Below the pieces are notes generated by a model that saw only the letters and a program-made list of their open reading frames with translations, did no database searches and was not told the origin of the DNA. From Sphingosinicella terrae (GTDB taxonomy: Bacteria; Pseudomonadota; Alphaproteobacteria; Sphingomonadales; Sphingomonadaceae), in assembly GCF_003347635.1 (NCBI RefSeq), contig NZ_QDFY01000007.1:164501-228500 (forward strand): a stretch of 64,000 bases of DNA, read 5' to 3'. A program made the translations under genes and the position numbers. Of this stretch, positions 53,412 to 61,203 are shown piece after piece (within the stretch, counting starts at the first letter, position 1; every line of letters starts with the position of its first letter).

Positions 53412-54364
53412 GCCGGAACCGCGCGCGCGACCGATCGCAGCCACATCCCGCCGGCCGCCGAAAGGCCGATCACCACCAGCCCGACGAACAGGAATTCGAT
53501 CGGGCCTTCCTCGATGACGCGCACCACCAGATAGGTCACCACCGCGATGATCAGGCTCAGCACGCCCGCGGCGAGCATGAACAGATCGGGGCGCCGGAGC
53601 CGGTACCAGCCGTAAAGGGCGCCGAGCCAGGCGAGATAGGCGAGCACGCCGAGCGGATCGCCGCCGCCGTCATCGTCGCTGCCGGCGATCGTCCAGACGA
53701 TCAGGGCCGTCGCCATGCCCGCGCTCGCCATCGCCACCAGCCGCGGCGGCCAGGAATCGCGCAGCCAGGCCAGGCCGGCGCGATGGCCGATCTCCCAGGC
53801 TAAGAGCGCCAAGGCGTTGAGCGCGAACAGCGCCCAGATCGAGGGGCGGGTCTCGAAACCGGTCTGGAAATAGAGCCAGATGGTCAGGTTGATGAGGCCG
53901 AGCCAGAACAGCCAGAGCGGGCTGAACCGGCCGACCAGTACCCAGGGCAGGATCAGCAAGGCCCACCAGCCGAACAATTCGTAGGTATCGGCGCCGGTCT
54001 GGTAGGTCTGCCCGGCCAGCGCGAGCAGGGCCCCGGCGAGCAGGCTGAGCAGCACCAGCATTGCCTTGCCGGCCGCCCGCTCGAGCCCGAGCCACCACAG
54101 GCCGCCGAGCCCGGCGACGATCGCCGCCTCGACCAGGCCGAACTTGGCGAAGCGGCCGAGATCCTCCCAGTTGAACGCGAAGAAGAAGATGACGGCGAAG
54201 GCGAGCGCGAGGGTGCCGAGCCAGAGGGTGAGCTGGGTGAGGAAGGCACGCCAGTCGGCCCGGCCGGGCGCCACCCCCGCCGCCCGAAGCAGCGCCGCCT
54301 CGCGCCCTGGCACGACGCGGCCGGCGTCGAACCAGTCCAGGACAAAGCTTCGATACCGGCTCAT
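53408..54364 (-). CDS. DUF2157 polytopic membrane protein
   Basis: A 318-residue protein. A short N-terminal region (FDAGRVVPGREAALLRAAG) is typical of DUF2157, followed by about eight to nine transmembrane helices (LTLWLGTLALAFAVIFFFAFNW, MLVLLSLLAGALLALAGQTYQTGADTYELFGWW and so on). The QTYQTGADTYELF motif is the family hallmark. The ATG at 54364 is preceded by GGGGGGAG. First gene of the operon. Confidence 0.92.
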   Translation of the reverse strand: MSRYRSFVLDWFDAGRVVPGREAALLRAAGVAPGRADWRAFLTQLTLWLGTLALAFAVIFFFAFNWEDLGRFAKFGLVEAAIVAGLGGLWWLGLERAAGKAMLVLLSLLAGALLALAGQTYQTGADTYELFGWWALLILPWVLVGRFSPLWLFWLGLINLTIWLYFQTGFETRPSIWALFALNALALLAWEIGHRAGLAWLRDSWPPRLVAMASAGMATALIVWTIAGSDDDGGGDPLGVLAYLAWLGALYGWYRLRRPDLFMLAAGVLSLIIAVVTYLVVRVIEEGPIEFLFVGLVVIGLSAAGGMWLRSVARAVPA

Positions 54365-54815
54365 TTCCGCTCCCCCCGGGGCAGGCTTGGCCGGTGGGAT
54401 ACCAGCTATCGTACGGCGCGGCCATGGGCGGGGGAGAATGGTTGGGGGCGACGAGGGGCCGCTCTTTGAACCGACCTCCATTCGGAGTGTTCAAATCCGA
54501 CTCCGCTCCGCCTGGTCGCCCCCACCTCCGTTCGGGCTGAGCCTGTCGAAGCCCTCCCCTTCTTGCTCGCGAGAGGCGAAATGCTCGTTGGCCCATAGGT
54601 GAAACGAACGCGTTTATTCTCCGGCGATGTCCAGCCATTGGAAGCCCTCCGGGTCGGTGGCCGTGGCCTGTGGATCGCCGACATCGACACGCCGGAAGTC
54701 CGCGGCGCCCAGAATTGCAGCGGAATTCATTTGGGTGGAAGTCGGGGTGCAATCCGCCCGACGCTCCTACGAACGACCGCTATCCAAGAATCATCCTATG
54801 ACGGCCGACCAGCCG
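54365..54815. other. 451-base gap with repeat and possible gene remnant
   Basis: Holds the second 28-bp repeat (54528-54555) and, on the minus strand, a 38-codon frame at 54614-54730 (MNSAAILGAADFRRVD... ending EGFQWLDIAGE) with good codon bias but no ribosome site. The frame may be the tail of a lost gene. No confident gene is seen in the remainder. Confidence 0.4.
54528..54555 (+). repeat. 28-bp dispersed repeat, copy 2
   Basis: Identical to 51785-51812 in the same orientation, 164 bases upstream of the DUF2157 start. See copy 1. Confidence 0.85.
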
Positions 54816-55070
54816 TCATGCGGCCTTGGCCGGGGCCCTGGTGAGGTCGCCTAGCCCACTGAGCAGTCCATTGATCGATACATCTTCACCGAGGTCCGCC
54901 CAATGAAGGCCGGCCGCACTGATCCGCACCTGATGCCGCTGGGCCGGCGTTGCATGGAGAAGGCGCGGGAACCAGGCCAGCGGGACGCCCAAGGTGCGGC
55001 CGTCGTCCAGGTCGACCCACAGGCTGTGGTCGTCGAAGCGGACTTCGCGTGCTCTAACCGAAATGTTCAT
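54816..55070 (-). CDS. DUF2442 protein
   Basis: An 84-residue protein with the DUF2442 pattern: VRFDDHSLWVDLDDGRTLGVPLAWFPRLLHAT, QVRISAAGLHWADLGEDVSINGLLSG. The family nearly always follows a DUF4160 gene and the two are often listed as a candidate toxin-antitoxin pair; activity is unproven. The start overlaps the end of the (frameshifted) DUF4160 gene by 17 bases. Confidence 0.9.
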   Translation of the reverse strand: MNISVRAREVRFDDHSLWVDLDDGRTLGVPLAWFPRLLHATPAQRHQVRISAAGLHWADLGEDVSINGLLSGLGDLTRAPAKAA

Positions 55071-55291
55071 GCCAGGCCCCGTCAATCTCGCTACGGCGCT
55101 CGCCCACAATGATGGCGATCTGCGCGAGCGTCTTTGCCCTGAAGCCGAAATTATAGGCCTGCGAGATCGTCGGATGAAGCCAGAATTTGGTCTCCCGCCT
55201 TCTCGACGTGCACGTGGATTGGTTCGAGTGGCGACCCTTCGTTCGAGTAGAAGAAGAATCGAAAGCCCTGCCGGCGAAAAACGGTTGGCAT
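55054..55291 (-). pseudogene. DUF4160 gene with a frameshift
   Basis: The first half reads MPTVFRRQGFRFFFYSNEG...HVHVEKAGD, then the frame is lost. One base out of frame the rest continues as KFWLHPTISQAYNFGF, AKTLAQIAIIVGERR and GAWHEHFG to a stop at 55054. One extra base near the GACC/AAATTC junction (about 55209-55212) explains it. The ATG shares a base with the KTSC gene stop (TGATG). Whether the shift is real, programmed or a sequencing error cannot be told here. Confidence 0.8.
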
Positions 55292-55482
55292 CAGCCGTAA
55301 CGGTCGCGGACGTACTGGTTGAAGTAGCGTCCTTTGGACGGGGCAGCGAGAAGGCCAGAATAAACGGAGACAGGGACGCCGCGAAAGCTGCAGCAACCCG
55401 TCTCCTTGAACCAGATATCCAGACGCCGGCTATCCTCGTCATACTCTACGCGATGCATGGCCCAGGAGGGGACCGACGGCAT
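55291..55482 (-). CDS. KTSC domain protein
   Basis: A 63-residue protein matching the KTSC domain: VEYDEDSRRLDIWFKETGCCSFRGVPVSVYSGLLAAPSKGRYFNQYVRDRYG, with the conserved Ser-Lys-Gly and terminal RDRY. The lysyl-tRNA-synthetase-linked family has no assigned biochemical role. It begins 3 bases after the nrdB stop and its own stop overlaps the DUF4160 start, so nrdB-KTSC-DUF4160-DUF2442 may be one transcript. Confidence 0.88.
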   Translation of the reverse strand: MPSVPSWAMHRVEYDEDSRRLDIWFKETGCCSFRGVPVSVYSGLLAAPSKGRYFNQYVRDRYG

Positions 55483-55485
55483 TCC

Positions 55486-56538
55486 CTACTCCGCCGCCAC
55501 CCCCGCCTGCGTGAACATGTCCGCCTCGCCGGCGCCCTCCGGCAGGTCGTTCGCCGCCTTGGCCTTCTGGCGGCGGTCGAAATTGTCCCACACTTCGTTC
55601 CAGCTCCCGCGGGTCGCGGCCTTGCTGTACTCGGTCGCGCGGGTCTCGAAGAAGTTGGCGTGCTCGACGCCGTTGAGGAGCGGCGCCAGCCAGGGGAGGG
55701 GATGCTCGTCGATCATGTAGATCGGCTGGAAGCCCAATTGCCCCAGCCGCCAGTCGGCGATGTAGCGGATATATTTCTTGATCTCCTTGGGGGTCATGCC
55801 CGGCACCGGCCCCATCTCGAAGGCGAGATCGATGAACGCGTCCTCGAGCCTGACGGTGCGCTGGCAGATGTCCATGATGTCCTCGCGCACCGACTTGGTC
55901 AGGCAGTCGCGCTCCTTGACGAAGGCGTGGAACAGCCGGGTGATGCCTTCGCAATGGAGGCTCTCGTCGCGCACGCTCCAGCTGACGATCTGGCCCATGC
56001 CCTTCATCTTGTTGAAGCGCGGGAAGTTCATCAGCATCGCGAAGCTGGCGAAGAGCTGCAGCCCCTCGGTGAAGCCGCCGAACATGGCGAGCGTGCGGGC
56101 GATGTCCTCGTCGCTGTCGACGCCGAAGGTGGCGAGATAATCGTGCTTGTCCTTCATCTCCTTATACTGAAGGAACATGCTGTACTCGCTCTCCGGCATG
56201 CCGATCGTGTCGAGCAGGTGCGAGTAAGCGGCGATGTGCACCGTCTCCATGTTGGAGAAGGCGGTCAGCATCATCTTGACCTCGGTCGGCTTGAACACGC
56301 GGCCATATTTGTCGTGGTAGCAATCCTGCACCTCGACGTCGGCCTGGGTGAAGAAGCGGAAGATCTGGGTGAGCAGGTTGCGCTCATGCTCGGTCAGCTT
56401 CTGCGCCCAGTCGCGGCAATCCTCGCCGAGCGGTACCTCCTCCGGCATCCAGTGGATCTGCTGCTGGCGCTTCCAGAACTCGAAAGCCCAGGGATATTCG
56501 AACGGCTTGTACTGCTTGCGGGCTTCGAGAAGAGGCAT
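55486..56538 (-). CDS. nrdB: Ribonucleotide reductase class Ia beta subunit
   Basis: Di-iron/tyrosyl-radical subunit of class I ribonucleotide reductase. Metal ligands include E98-x-x-H101 in NMETVHIAAYSHLL and the second pair in RDESLHCEG. The radical Tyr105 stands at the canonical position (ExxHxxxY), so it is the Tyr type rather than a Tyr-less NrdB. The 350 residues match. The C-terminus continues past the usual docking peptide. Its partner nrdA is 1.3 kb upstream on the same strand, separated by three small genes. Confidence 0.96.
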   Translation of the reverse strand: MPLLEARKQYKPFEYPWAFEFWKRQQQIHWMPEEVPLGEDCRDWAQKLTEHERNLLTQIFRFFTQADVEVQDCYHDKYGRVFKPTEVKMMLTAFSNMETVHIAAYSHLLDTIGMPESEYSMFLQYKEMKDKHDYLATFGVDSDEDIARTLAMFGGFTEGLQLFASFAMLMNFPRFNKMKGMGQIVSWSVRDESLHCEGITRLFHAFVKERDCLTKSVREDIMDICQRTVRLEDAFIDLAFEMGPVPGMTPKEIKKYIRYIADWRLGQLGFQPIYMIDEHPLPWLAPLLNGVEHANFFETRATEYSKAATRGSWNEVWDNFDRRQKAKAANDLPEGAGEADMFTQAGVAAE

Positions 56539-56539
56539 C

Positions 56540-56962
56540 TTAAAACTCCTTATTCCCCTCTCCCACCGGGAGAGGGAGGGGCCCGCGCTGCGCAGCAGCG
56601 TGGGAGGGTGAGGGTGACAGGTTGGCGCCGATCTCGGTCAGGACGCCATCGAGATTCTCCAGAACCTCGTTGTTCCAGAAGCGCCGAACCCGATAGCCCC
56701 GCTCACTCAGGAACGTGGTGCGGCGCGTGTCATATTCCACCGCCTCGGCATGCTGGCTGCCGTCGACCTCGACGATCAACTTCGAGGAGAAGCTGAGAAA
56801 GTCGATGAAATAGGGACCGAACGGGACCTGGCGGCGGAACTTCGCGCCCGGGAAATTGGTGCGGAGCGCGCGGCGCAATATCTTCTCCGCTGCGGTCTCG
56901 TTGCGACGGAGCTCGCGGGCACGGCTGACGGTGCCGGAAGGCTGAAGGGCGTAATTATGCAT
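56540..56962 (-). CDS. DUF559 putative endonuclease enclosed in inverted repeats
   Basis: A 140-residue protein of the Vsr-like DUF559 family: RRNETAAEKILRRALR, FRRQVPFGPYFIDFLSFSSKLIVEVDGSQH with the catalytic D and ExD-type residues, RTTFLSERGYRVRRFWNNEVL. The last ~25 codons run into the GC-rich repeat (PSPSHAAAQRGPLPLPVGEG), so the natural C-terminus comes from the repeat. It lies 1 base upstream of nrdB. Nuclease function is inferred from the fold. Confidence 0.88.
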   Translation of the reverse strand: MHNYALQPSGTVSRARELRRNETAAEKILRRALRTNFPGAKFRRQVPFGPYFIDFLSFSSKLIVEVDGSQHAEAVEYDTRRTTFLSERGYRVRRFWNNEVLENLDGVLTEIGANLSPSPSHAAAQRGPLPLPVGEGNKEF

Positions 56963-57030
56963 GGGTGGTCGTCCTCACCCTCCCAAGCCTTCGGCTTGGG
57001 CCCCTCCCTCTCCTGGAAGGAGAGGGGTAG
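56557..57030. repeat. Inverted repeats flanking the DUF559 gene
   Basis: GGAGAGGGAGGGGCCC (56569-56584) is the exact complement of 56998-57013, and TGGGAGGGTGAGG (56601-56613) is the complement of 56973-56985. Each side also holds a local hairpin (CTCTCCC/GGGAGAG; CCTCTCC/GGAGAGG). Together they bracket the DUF559 coding region like the ends of a small mobile unit. Confidence 0.7.
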
Positions 57031-57043
57031 CGGGCGCCCCCCC

Positions 57044-57349
57044 TCACGACTCCCGCACCCTCACCACGCGGTCGCGATAGACGATGTGGCTCTTGCGGGC
57101 GCCGACGCCGAAGACGACGATTCCGAGGAAATAGCCGAAATCGTACCAGCCGCCATTATTGGGGACGGCGTAGATGGCAACCTCGTCCATGAACAGGGAC
57201 AGGAGCCATGCCACCGGGAAGATGAAGCCGTGCCACAGGCCGAACAGGAAGCCGGGCGCTTCCGGCGCGATCCCGCTGGACGCCTGGTTGGCGCAGCCGG
57301 CGGCGAGCGCGGCGAGGCCGAAGGCGGCGGCGAGGCGGGCGCGGCTCAT
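57044..57349 (-). CDS. Small lipoprotein-like membrane protein
   Basis: A 101-residue protein with a lipoprotein-type N-terminus (FGLAALAAGCANQ) and a second hydrophobic stretch (FGLWHGFIFPVAWLLSLFMD), then YDFGYFLGIVVFGVGARKS, probably a third. The order (short lipobox, W-rich helix, terminal helix) recalls small inner-membrane proteins annotated only as hypothetical. ATGA overlap with the gene upstream. Function unknown. Confidence 0.72.
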   Translation of the reverse strand: MSRARLAAAFGLAALAAGCANQASSGIAPEAPGFLFGLWHGFIFPVAWLLSLFMDEVAIYAVPNNGGWYDFGYFLGIVVFGVGARKSHIVYRDRVVRVRES

Positions 57350-57588
57350 GGCGCGAGATCGACCAGAACGACATCGCCGGCCGGGGTGAGCGCGAGCAAG
57401 GCGAAGCCGGCCGCGGCGGCGAAGGCATAGAGCGACGCGCGCCGCGAGGTGCGGGCGCGGGCATAGCCGGGCGTCCCCCGGCCATGGCCGGCATGGCGCT
57501 GGGCGCCGCCGAGGAAGGCGAGCGCCACCGCCGCGTCGATCGCCGCCATGGCGAGCAGGACATGCGCGAGCGTGATCGTCGAGGGCAT
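57346..57588 (-). CDS. Small two-helix membrane protein
   Basis: An 80-residue protein with helices TITLAHVLLAMAAIDAAVALAFLG and ASLYAFAAAAGFALLALTPAGDVVLV separated by an Arg/His/Gly-rich loop. GGAGGCAGCC precedes the ATG at 57588. Its stop overlaps the start of the next gene. Unknown function; both genes sit between nrdA and nrdB and may be co-transcribed with them. Confidence 0.62.
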   Translation of the reverse strand: MPSTITLAHVLLAMAAIDAAVALAFLGGAQRHAGHGRGTPGYARARTSRRASLYAFAAAAGFALLALTPAGDVVLVDLAP

Positions 57589-57795
57589 GGCTGCCTCCTC
57601 AGCGGTGCAGCCGGCGGGGCCGGCGGGCGCGCCGCGCCTCGCCGCCCCGCCGGGCCCCCGCCCGGAGCTGCAGCCCTTCGTGATGCCCCCAGGAGGCGTC
57701 ACTCCTGCGCAGGCAGGGGTCGAAGCCGAGTCCGCCGCGTCCGCTTGGGGCCGCCGCTTGGGCCCCTGCTTTCGCAGGGGCGACGAGTGGAGTCG

Positions 57796-59703
57796 TCACT
57801 GGCACGCCAGGCATTCGTCATAGTCCGTCGTCTGCAGCGGGATCGCCTTCAGCGCGGGCGTGTTGTCCGCCTCGACGCCGCCGGCGAAGCCGGCCCGCTG
57901 CACGCTCTTCGAGCGCAGATAATAAAGCGATTTGATGCCCAGCTCCCAGGCCCGGTAGTGGAGCATCAGCAGGTCCCATTTGTCGACGTCGGCCGGGATG
58001 AACAGGTTCAGCGACTGGGCCTGGTCGATATAGGGCGTGCGGTCGGCGGCGAGCTCGAGCAGCCAGCGCTGGTCGATCTCGAAGCTGGTCTTGAACACGT
58101 CCTTCTCGTCGGGCGTCAGGAAATCGAGATGCTGGACCGATCCGCCGCGCTCGAGGATCGTCGACCAGATCCCCTCGCTGTTCTTCGACTTCTCCTTCAG
58201 CACCGCCTCGAGATGCGGATTGCGGATCGAGAAGGAGCCCGACAGCGTCTTGTGGGTGTAGATATTGCCCGGGATCGGCTCGATGCAGGCCGAGGTGCCG
58301 CCGGCGATGATGCTGATCGACGCGGTCGGCGCGATCGCCATCTTGCACGAGAAGCGCTCCATTGCGCCGCGCTCGGCGGCGTCGGGGCAGGGGCCGCGCT
58401 CCTTGGCGAGCATCATCGACGCCTCGTCCACCTGGGCGCGGATGTGGCGGAAGATCTTGAGGTTCCAGGACTTGGCCATGGCCCCCTCGAACGGGATCGA
58501 ACGCGCCTGCAGGAAGGAATGGAAGCCCATCACGCCCAGGCCGACGCTGCGCTCGCGCTCCGCGCTGTACTTGGCCCGCGCCATCTCGTCGGGCGCGCGG
58601 TCGATATAGTCGGTCAGCACGTTGTCGAGGAAGCGCATGACGTCCTCGATGAACATCTTGTCGCCGTTCCACTGGTCCCAGGTCTCGAGATTGAGGCTCG
58701 AGAGGCAGCAGACGGCGGTGCGCTCGTTGCCGAGATGGTCGGTCCCGGTCGGCAGCGTGATCTCCGAGCACAGGTTCGAGGTCGACACCTTGAGGCCGAG
58801 CTCGCGGTGATGCTTGGGCATCGACCGGTTCACCTGATCGATGAAGATGATGTAGGGCTCGCCGGTCGCCAGCCGGGTCTCGACCAGCTTCTGGAAGAGG
58901 GCGCGGGCGTCGACCGTGCCGCGCTCCGATCCGTCCTTCGGGCTCTGCAGCATCCATTCGCTGCCGTCGCGCACCGCCTCCATGAACGCGTCGGAGACGA
59001 GTACGCCGTGATGGAGATTGAGCGCCTTGCGGTTGAAGTCGCCCGAGGGCTTCCGGATCTCGAGGAATTCCTCGATCTCGGGATGCGAGATGTCGAGATA
59101 GCAGGCGGCCGAGCCGCGCCGCAGCGAGCCCTGGCTGATCGCCAGAGTGAGCGAATCCATCACCCGGACGAACGGGATGATGCCGCTGGTCTTGCCGTTG
59201 AGGCCGACCGCCTCGCCGATGCCGCGGACATTGCCCCAATAGGTGCCGATGCCGCCGCCGCGCGCCGCCAGCCAGACATTCTCGTTCCAGGTGCCGACAA
59301 TGCCCTCGAGGCTGTCATTGACCGAATTGAGGTAGCAGGAAATGGGCAGGCCGCGGCCGGTGCCGCCGTTCGACAATACCGGCGTCGCCGGCATGAACCA
59401 CAATTTCGAGATATAGTCGTAGAGCCGCTGGGCATGGCCGGCATCGTCGGCATAGGCGCAGGCGACGCGGGCGAACAGGTCCTGATAGGTCTCGCCGGGC
59501 AGCAGATAGCGGTCGCGCAGCGTGTCCTTGCCGAACTCGGTCAGCAGCGAATCGCGACCATGGTCGAGCTCGACCTTGTAGGCGCGGGGCTGGATCGACT
59601 TCGAATCGGCCGGGGCCGCCTTCGCGGCCTTCGCCTTGGGCGCATCCATGGTCGTGAGGGTCACGTCGCTCGCGCTCACTTCGCTGCTGCCGGACAGGTC
59701 CAT
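57796..59703 (-). CDS. nrdA: Ribonucleotide reductase class I alpha subunit
   Basis: Catalytic subunit reducing ribonucleoside diphosphates. The 635-residue protein is shorter than E. coli NrdA because it begins directly with the catalytic core; no N-terminal ATP-cone is visible, so dATP inhibition through that domain is not expected. Active-site cysteines are present (PISCYLNSV, NLCSEITLPT with Cys and Glu, CCLSSLNLE), as are the radical-transfer tyrosines (SLYYLRS) and the C-terminal CLACQ redox pair. Residues 1-35 are a disordered Ala/Lys leader. An upstream promoter overlaps a palindrome. Confidence 0.97.
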   Translation of the reverse strand: MDLSGSSEVSASDVTLTTMDAPKAKAAKAAPADSKSIQPRAYKVELDHGRDSLLTEFGKDTLRDRYLLPGETYQDLFARVACAYADDAGHAQRLYDYISKLWFMPATPVLSNGGTGRGLPISCYLNSVNDSLEGIVGTWNENVWLAARGGGIGTYWGNVRGIGEAVGLNGKTSGIIPFVRVMDSLTLAISQGSLRRGSAACYLDISHPEIEEFLEIRKPSGDFNRKALNLHHGVLVSDAFMEAVRDGSEWMLQSPKDGSERGTVDARALFQKLVETRLATGEPYIIFIDQVNRSMPKHHRELGLKVSTSNLCSEITLPTGTDHLGNERTAVCCLSSLNLETWDQWNGDKMFIEDVMRFLDNVLTDYIDRAPDEMARAKYSAERERSVGLGVMGFHSFLQARSIPFEGAMAKSWNLKIFRHIRAQVDEASMMLAKERGPCPDAAERGAMERFSCKMAIAPTASISIIAGGTSACIEPIPGNIYTHKTLSGSFSIRNPHLEAVLKEKSKNSEGIWSTILERGGSVQHLDFLTPDEKDVFKTSFEIDQRWLLELAADRTPYIDQAQSLNLFIPADVDKWDLLMLHYRAWELGIKSLYYLRSKSVQRAGFAGGVEADNTPALKAIPLQTTDYDECLACQ

Positions 59704-60086
59704 ACTCTACCCCTTGTTCTCAAAACGTTCCAGTGGCCATAGGGCCATCCTACGCGCTTCGGAAGGGGAGCGGGGGCCTAATTCGGGCTTGTCCCCGATA
59801 TCCACAAGGACGAGCGGTCCCGCTCGATGCCGATATAGGCATCGATGGGCGCTGCCACAAGCTCTAGCGGCTCCCCCTGAGAAGCGCCACTACCCATTGT
59901 GCCCAAACGCGAGTTCGACACAAGAGGGTAAATGCCCGTTCACCGACTCGTTTCGTCGCATCGGCAGTTTCGCAGAGGCTGGTACGCGGGCGTAATGATC
60001 CCCGGTCGAGTGCTTCGCCGGAGGTCAATCCCGCAAAAGCGGAAATTCCAGCCGCCCTGTCGCAACCTCCCGATTGAGGCGCGACT
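59704..60086. other. nrdA upstream region, 383 bases
   Basis: Contains the nrdA promoter (59832-59860), the palindrome CGATGCC/GGCATCG (59825-59844), another short palindrome GAGCG/CGCTC (59811-59825) and no confident gene. I could not recognise a canonical NrdR box. A near-DnaA-box ATATCCACA occurs at 59789-59797, one mismatch from consensus. Confidence 0.4.
59832..59860 (-). promoter_or_regulatory. Putative nrdA promoter overlapped by palindrome
   Basis: On the minus strand TTGTGG, 17 bases and TATATC, with the -10 hexamer in the centre of CGATGCC-GATATA-GGCATCG. A repressor bound there would block the polymerase. The 5' leader would be about 120 bases. Confidence 0.4.
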
Positions 60087-60551
60087 CTAAGTCGTGCCGC
60101 GCCGCGTCAGCCTGTCCATTCCCTTGCGCAGTCGCCTCCACGGCTCCTCGGCCGCCACTCGGATCGGGGCGAAACTGATGGAGACCGTGATGAGCAGGAA
60201 CAGGAAGACGCCCCATTCGTCGGACGAGCGCGGCTGCCAAGCCTCGTCAACCGTCGCCAGGATGCAAAGGCCGACCAAAACGAGGCTCAGCGCCACGAGC
60301 GCCCCGAACAGCCGCGCGCGGGTCCATAGAAGCACTTGCTCCAGTTCGGCTCTGGAGCCGAGCTTTTCGACCTTCGGTCCGACCGGGCCGACGAACGAGA
60401 GCAGCATGCCGAGCTGGGCCATGAGATCCCCGCCGCCGCCCGGCGATCGGAGCTCGCTGGCGACCCCCAGCACGGCCAGGAGGAGCGCCACGACCGGCAG
60501 CATCCAGAGGCGCCAAGCGGGATGGCCGCTCATTTCAGCATCGAGGCTCAT
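60087..60551 (-). CDS. Membrane protein of unknown function
   Basis: A 154-residue inner-membrane protein with helices LWMLPVVALLLAVLGVASEL, DLMAQLGMLLSFVGPVG (amphipathic), FGALVALSLVLVGLCILATV and EWGVFLFLLITVSISFAPI. A charged C-terminus ends in RRLRKGMDRLTRRGTT. I chose the ATG at 60551. Function unknown. It lies between nrdA and an HxlR-type regulator on the minus strand. Confidence 0.7.
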   Translation of the reverse strand: MSLDAEMSGHPAWRLWMLPVVALLLAVLGVASELRSPGGGGDLMAQLGMLLSFVGPVGPKVEKLGSRAELEQVLLWTRARLFGALVALSLVLVGLCILATVDEAWQPRSSDEWGVFLFLLITVSISFAPIRVAAEEPWRRLRKGMDRLTRRGTT

Positions 60552-60595
60552 TTTGCATCCTCCGACGATGCCCGTTCCAGGCACCAAGCCGCAAA

Positions 60596-61117
60596 TTATC
60601 GTGTTGTTTCACGCGAGTCTCGCGCGCTCTCGGCGACCGTCGCCACCGCTTCCTCATAGGCCGCCTGCAATTGCGCCAGCACGCTCGGCCCCTTCGCCGG
60701 CGCCCCGAGATGAAGGGTCCGCAGCTCGTCCATGAACGCGTCCCACAGCGGCGGGCCGCCTTGCTCCAGCAATTCCTGGCGCACCGAAAGCTCGCGCCCC
60801 GCCGGCATGTGGCGCCGGCCCCAGGCGCCCATCGCGACGAGCAGCGGCAGGAGCTGGATCGCCTTCTCGGTGAGGCTGTAGATCTGTTTCTGCTTGTGCG
60901 CCGGGTCGTCGGCACGGGTGAGCAGGCCCGCCTCGACGAGGCGCTTCAGCCGGTCGGCGAGAATGTTCGAGGCGATGCCCTCGATCGAGTTCGCCTGCAG
61001 CTCGCGGAAATGGCGGAAGCGGCCGAACATGATGTCGCGGACGACGATCAGGCTCCAGCGGTCGCCGAGCGCCTCCAGGGTCAGGTTGATCGGACATTCC
61101 GACCGCGGCGCCGACAT
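60596..61117 (-). CDS. HxlR-family winged-helix regulator
   Basis: A 173-residue DNA-binding protein. The HxlR signature is CPINLTLEALGDRWSLIVVRDIMFGRFRHFRELQANSIEGIASNILADRLKRLVEAGLLTR, with the recognition helix in SNILADRLKRL. The single Cys8 in the motif SECPI is the usual redox or aldehyde-reactive position. The ATG at 61117 follows GAGGAG. Divergent from a DHFR-like reductase gene with an 86-base gap holding two repeat motifs, so it probably controls that gene and itself. Confidence 0.93.
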   Translation of the reverse strand: MSAPRSECPINLTLEALGDRWSLIVVRDIMFGRFRHFRELQANSIEGIASNILADRLKRLVEAGLLTRADDPAHKQKQIYSLTEKAIQLLPLLVAMGAWGRRHMPAGRELSVRQELLEQGGPPLWDAFMDELRTLHLGAPAKGPSVLAQLQAAYEEAVATVAESARDSRETTR

Positions 61118-61137
61118 GCATGTCTCCTCGAACCGCT

Positions 61138-61190
61138 TGCAAGATAGGAGCGGTTGATCTAACCGACAACCGATTGCAAGATGCAAGCAG
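61138..61190. promoter_or_regulatory. Operator-like repeats between HxlR and reductase genes
   Basis: TTGCAAGAT occurs twice in direct orientation (61138-61146, 61174-61182). Between the copies lies the inverted repeat CGGTT-GATCT-AACCG (61151-61165). The arrangement in an 86-base divergent spacer fits binding by a dimeric winged-helix repressor. Confidence 0.5.
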
Positions 61191-61203
61191 AAAGGAAGCC
61201 GCC

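Noticed and set aside
59789-59797. DnaA-box-like ATATCCACA and possible replication origin near nrdA
   Set aside because: A single imperfect box, with no cluster, no AT-rich unwinding element and no origin-linked genes.
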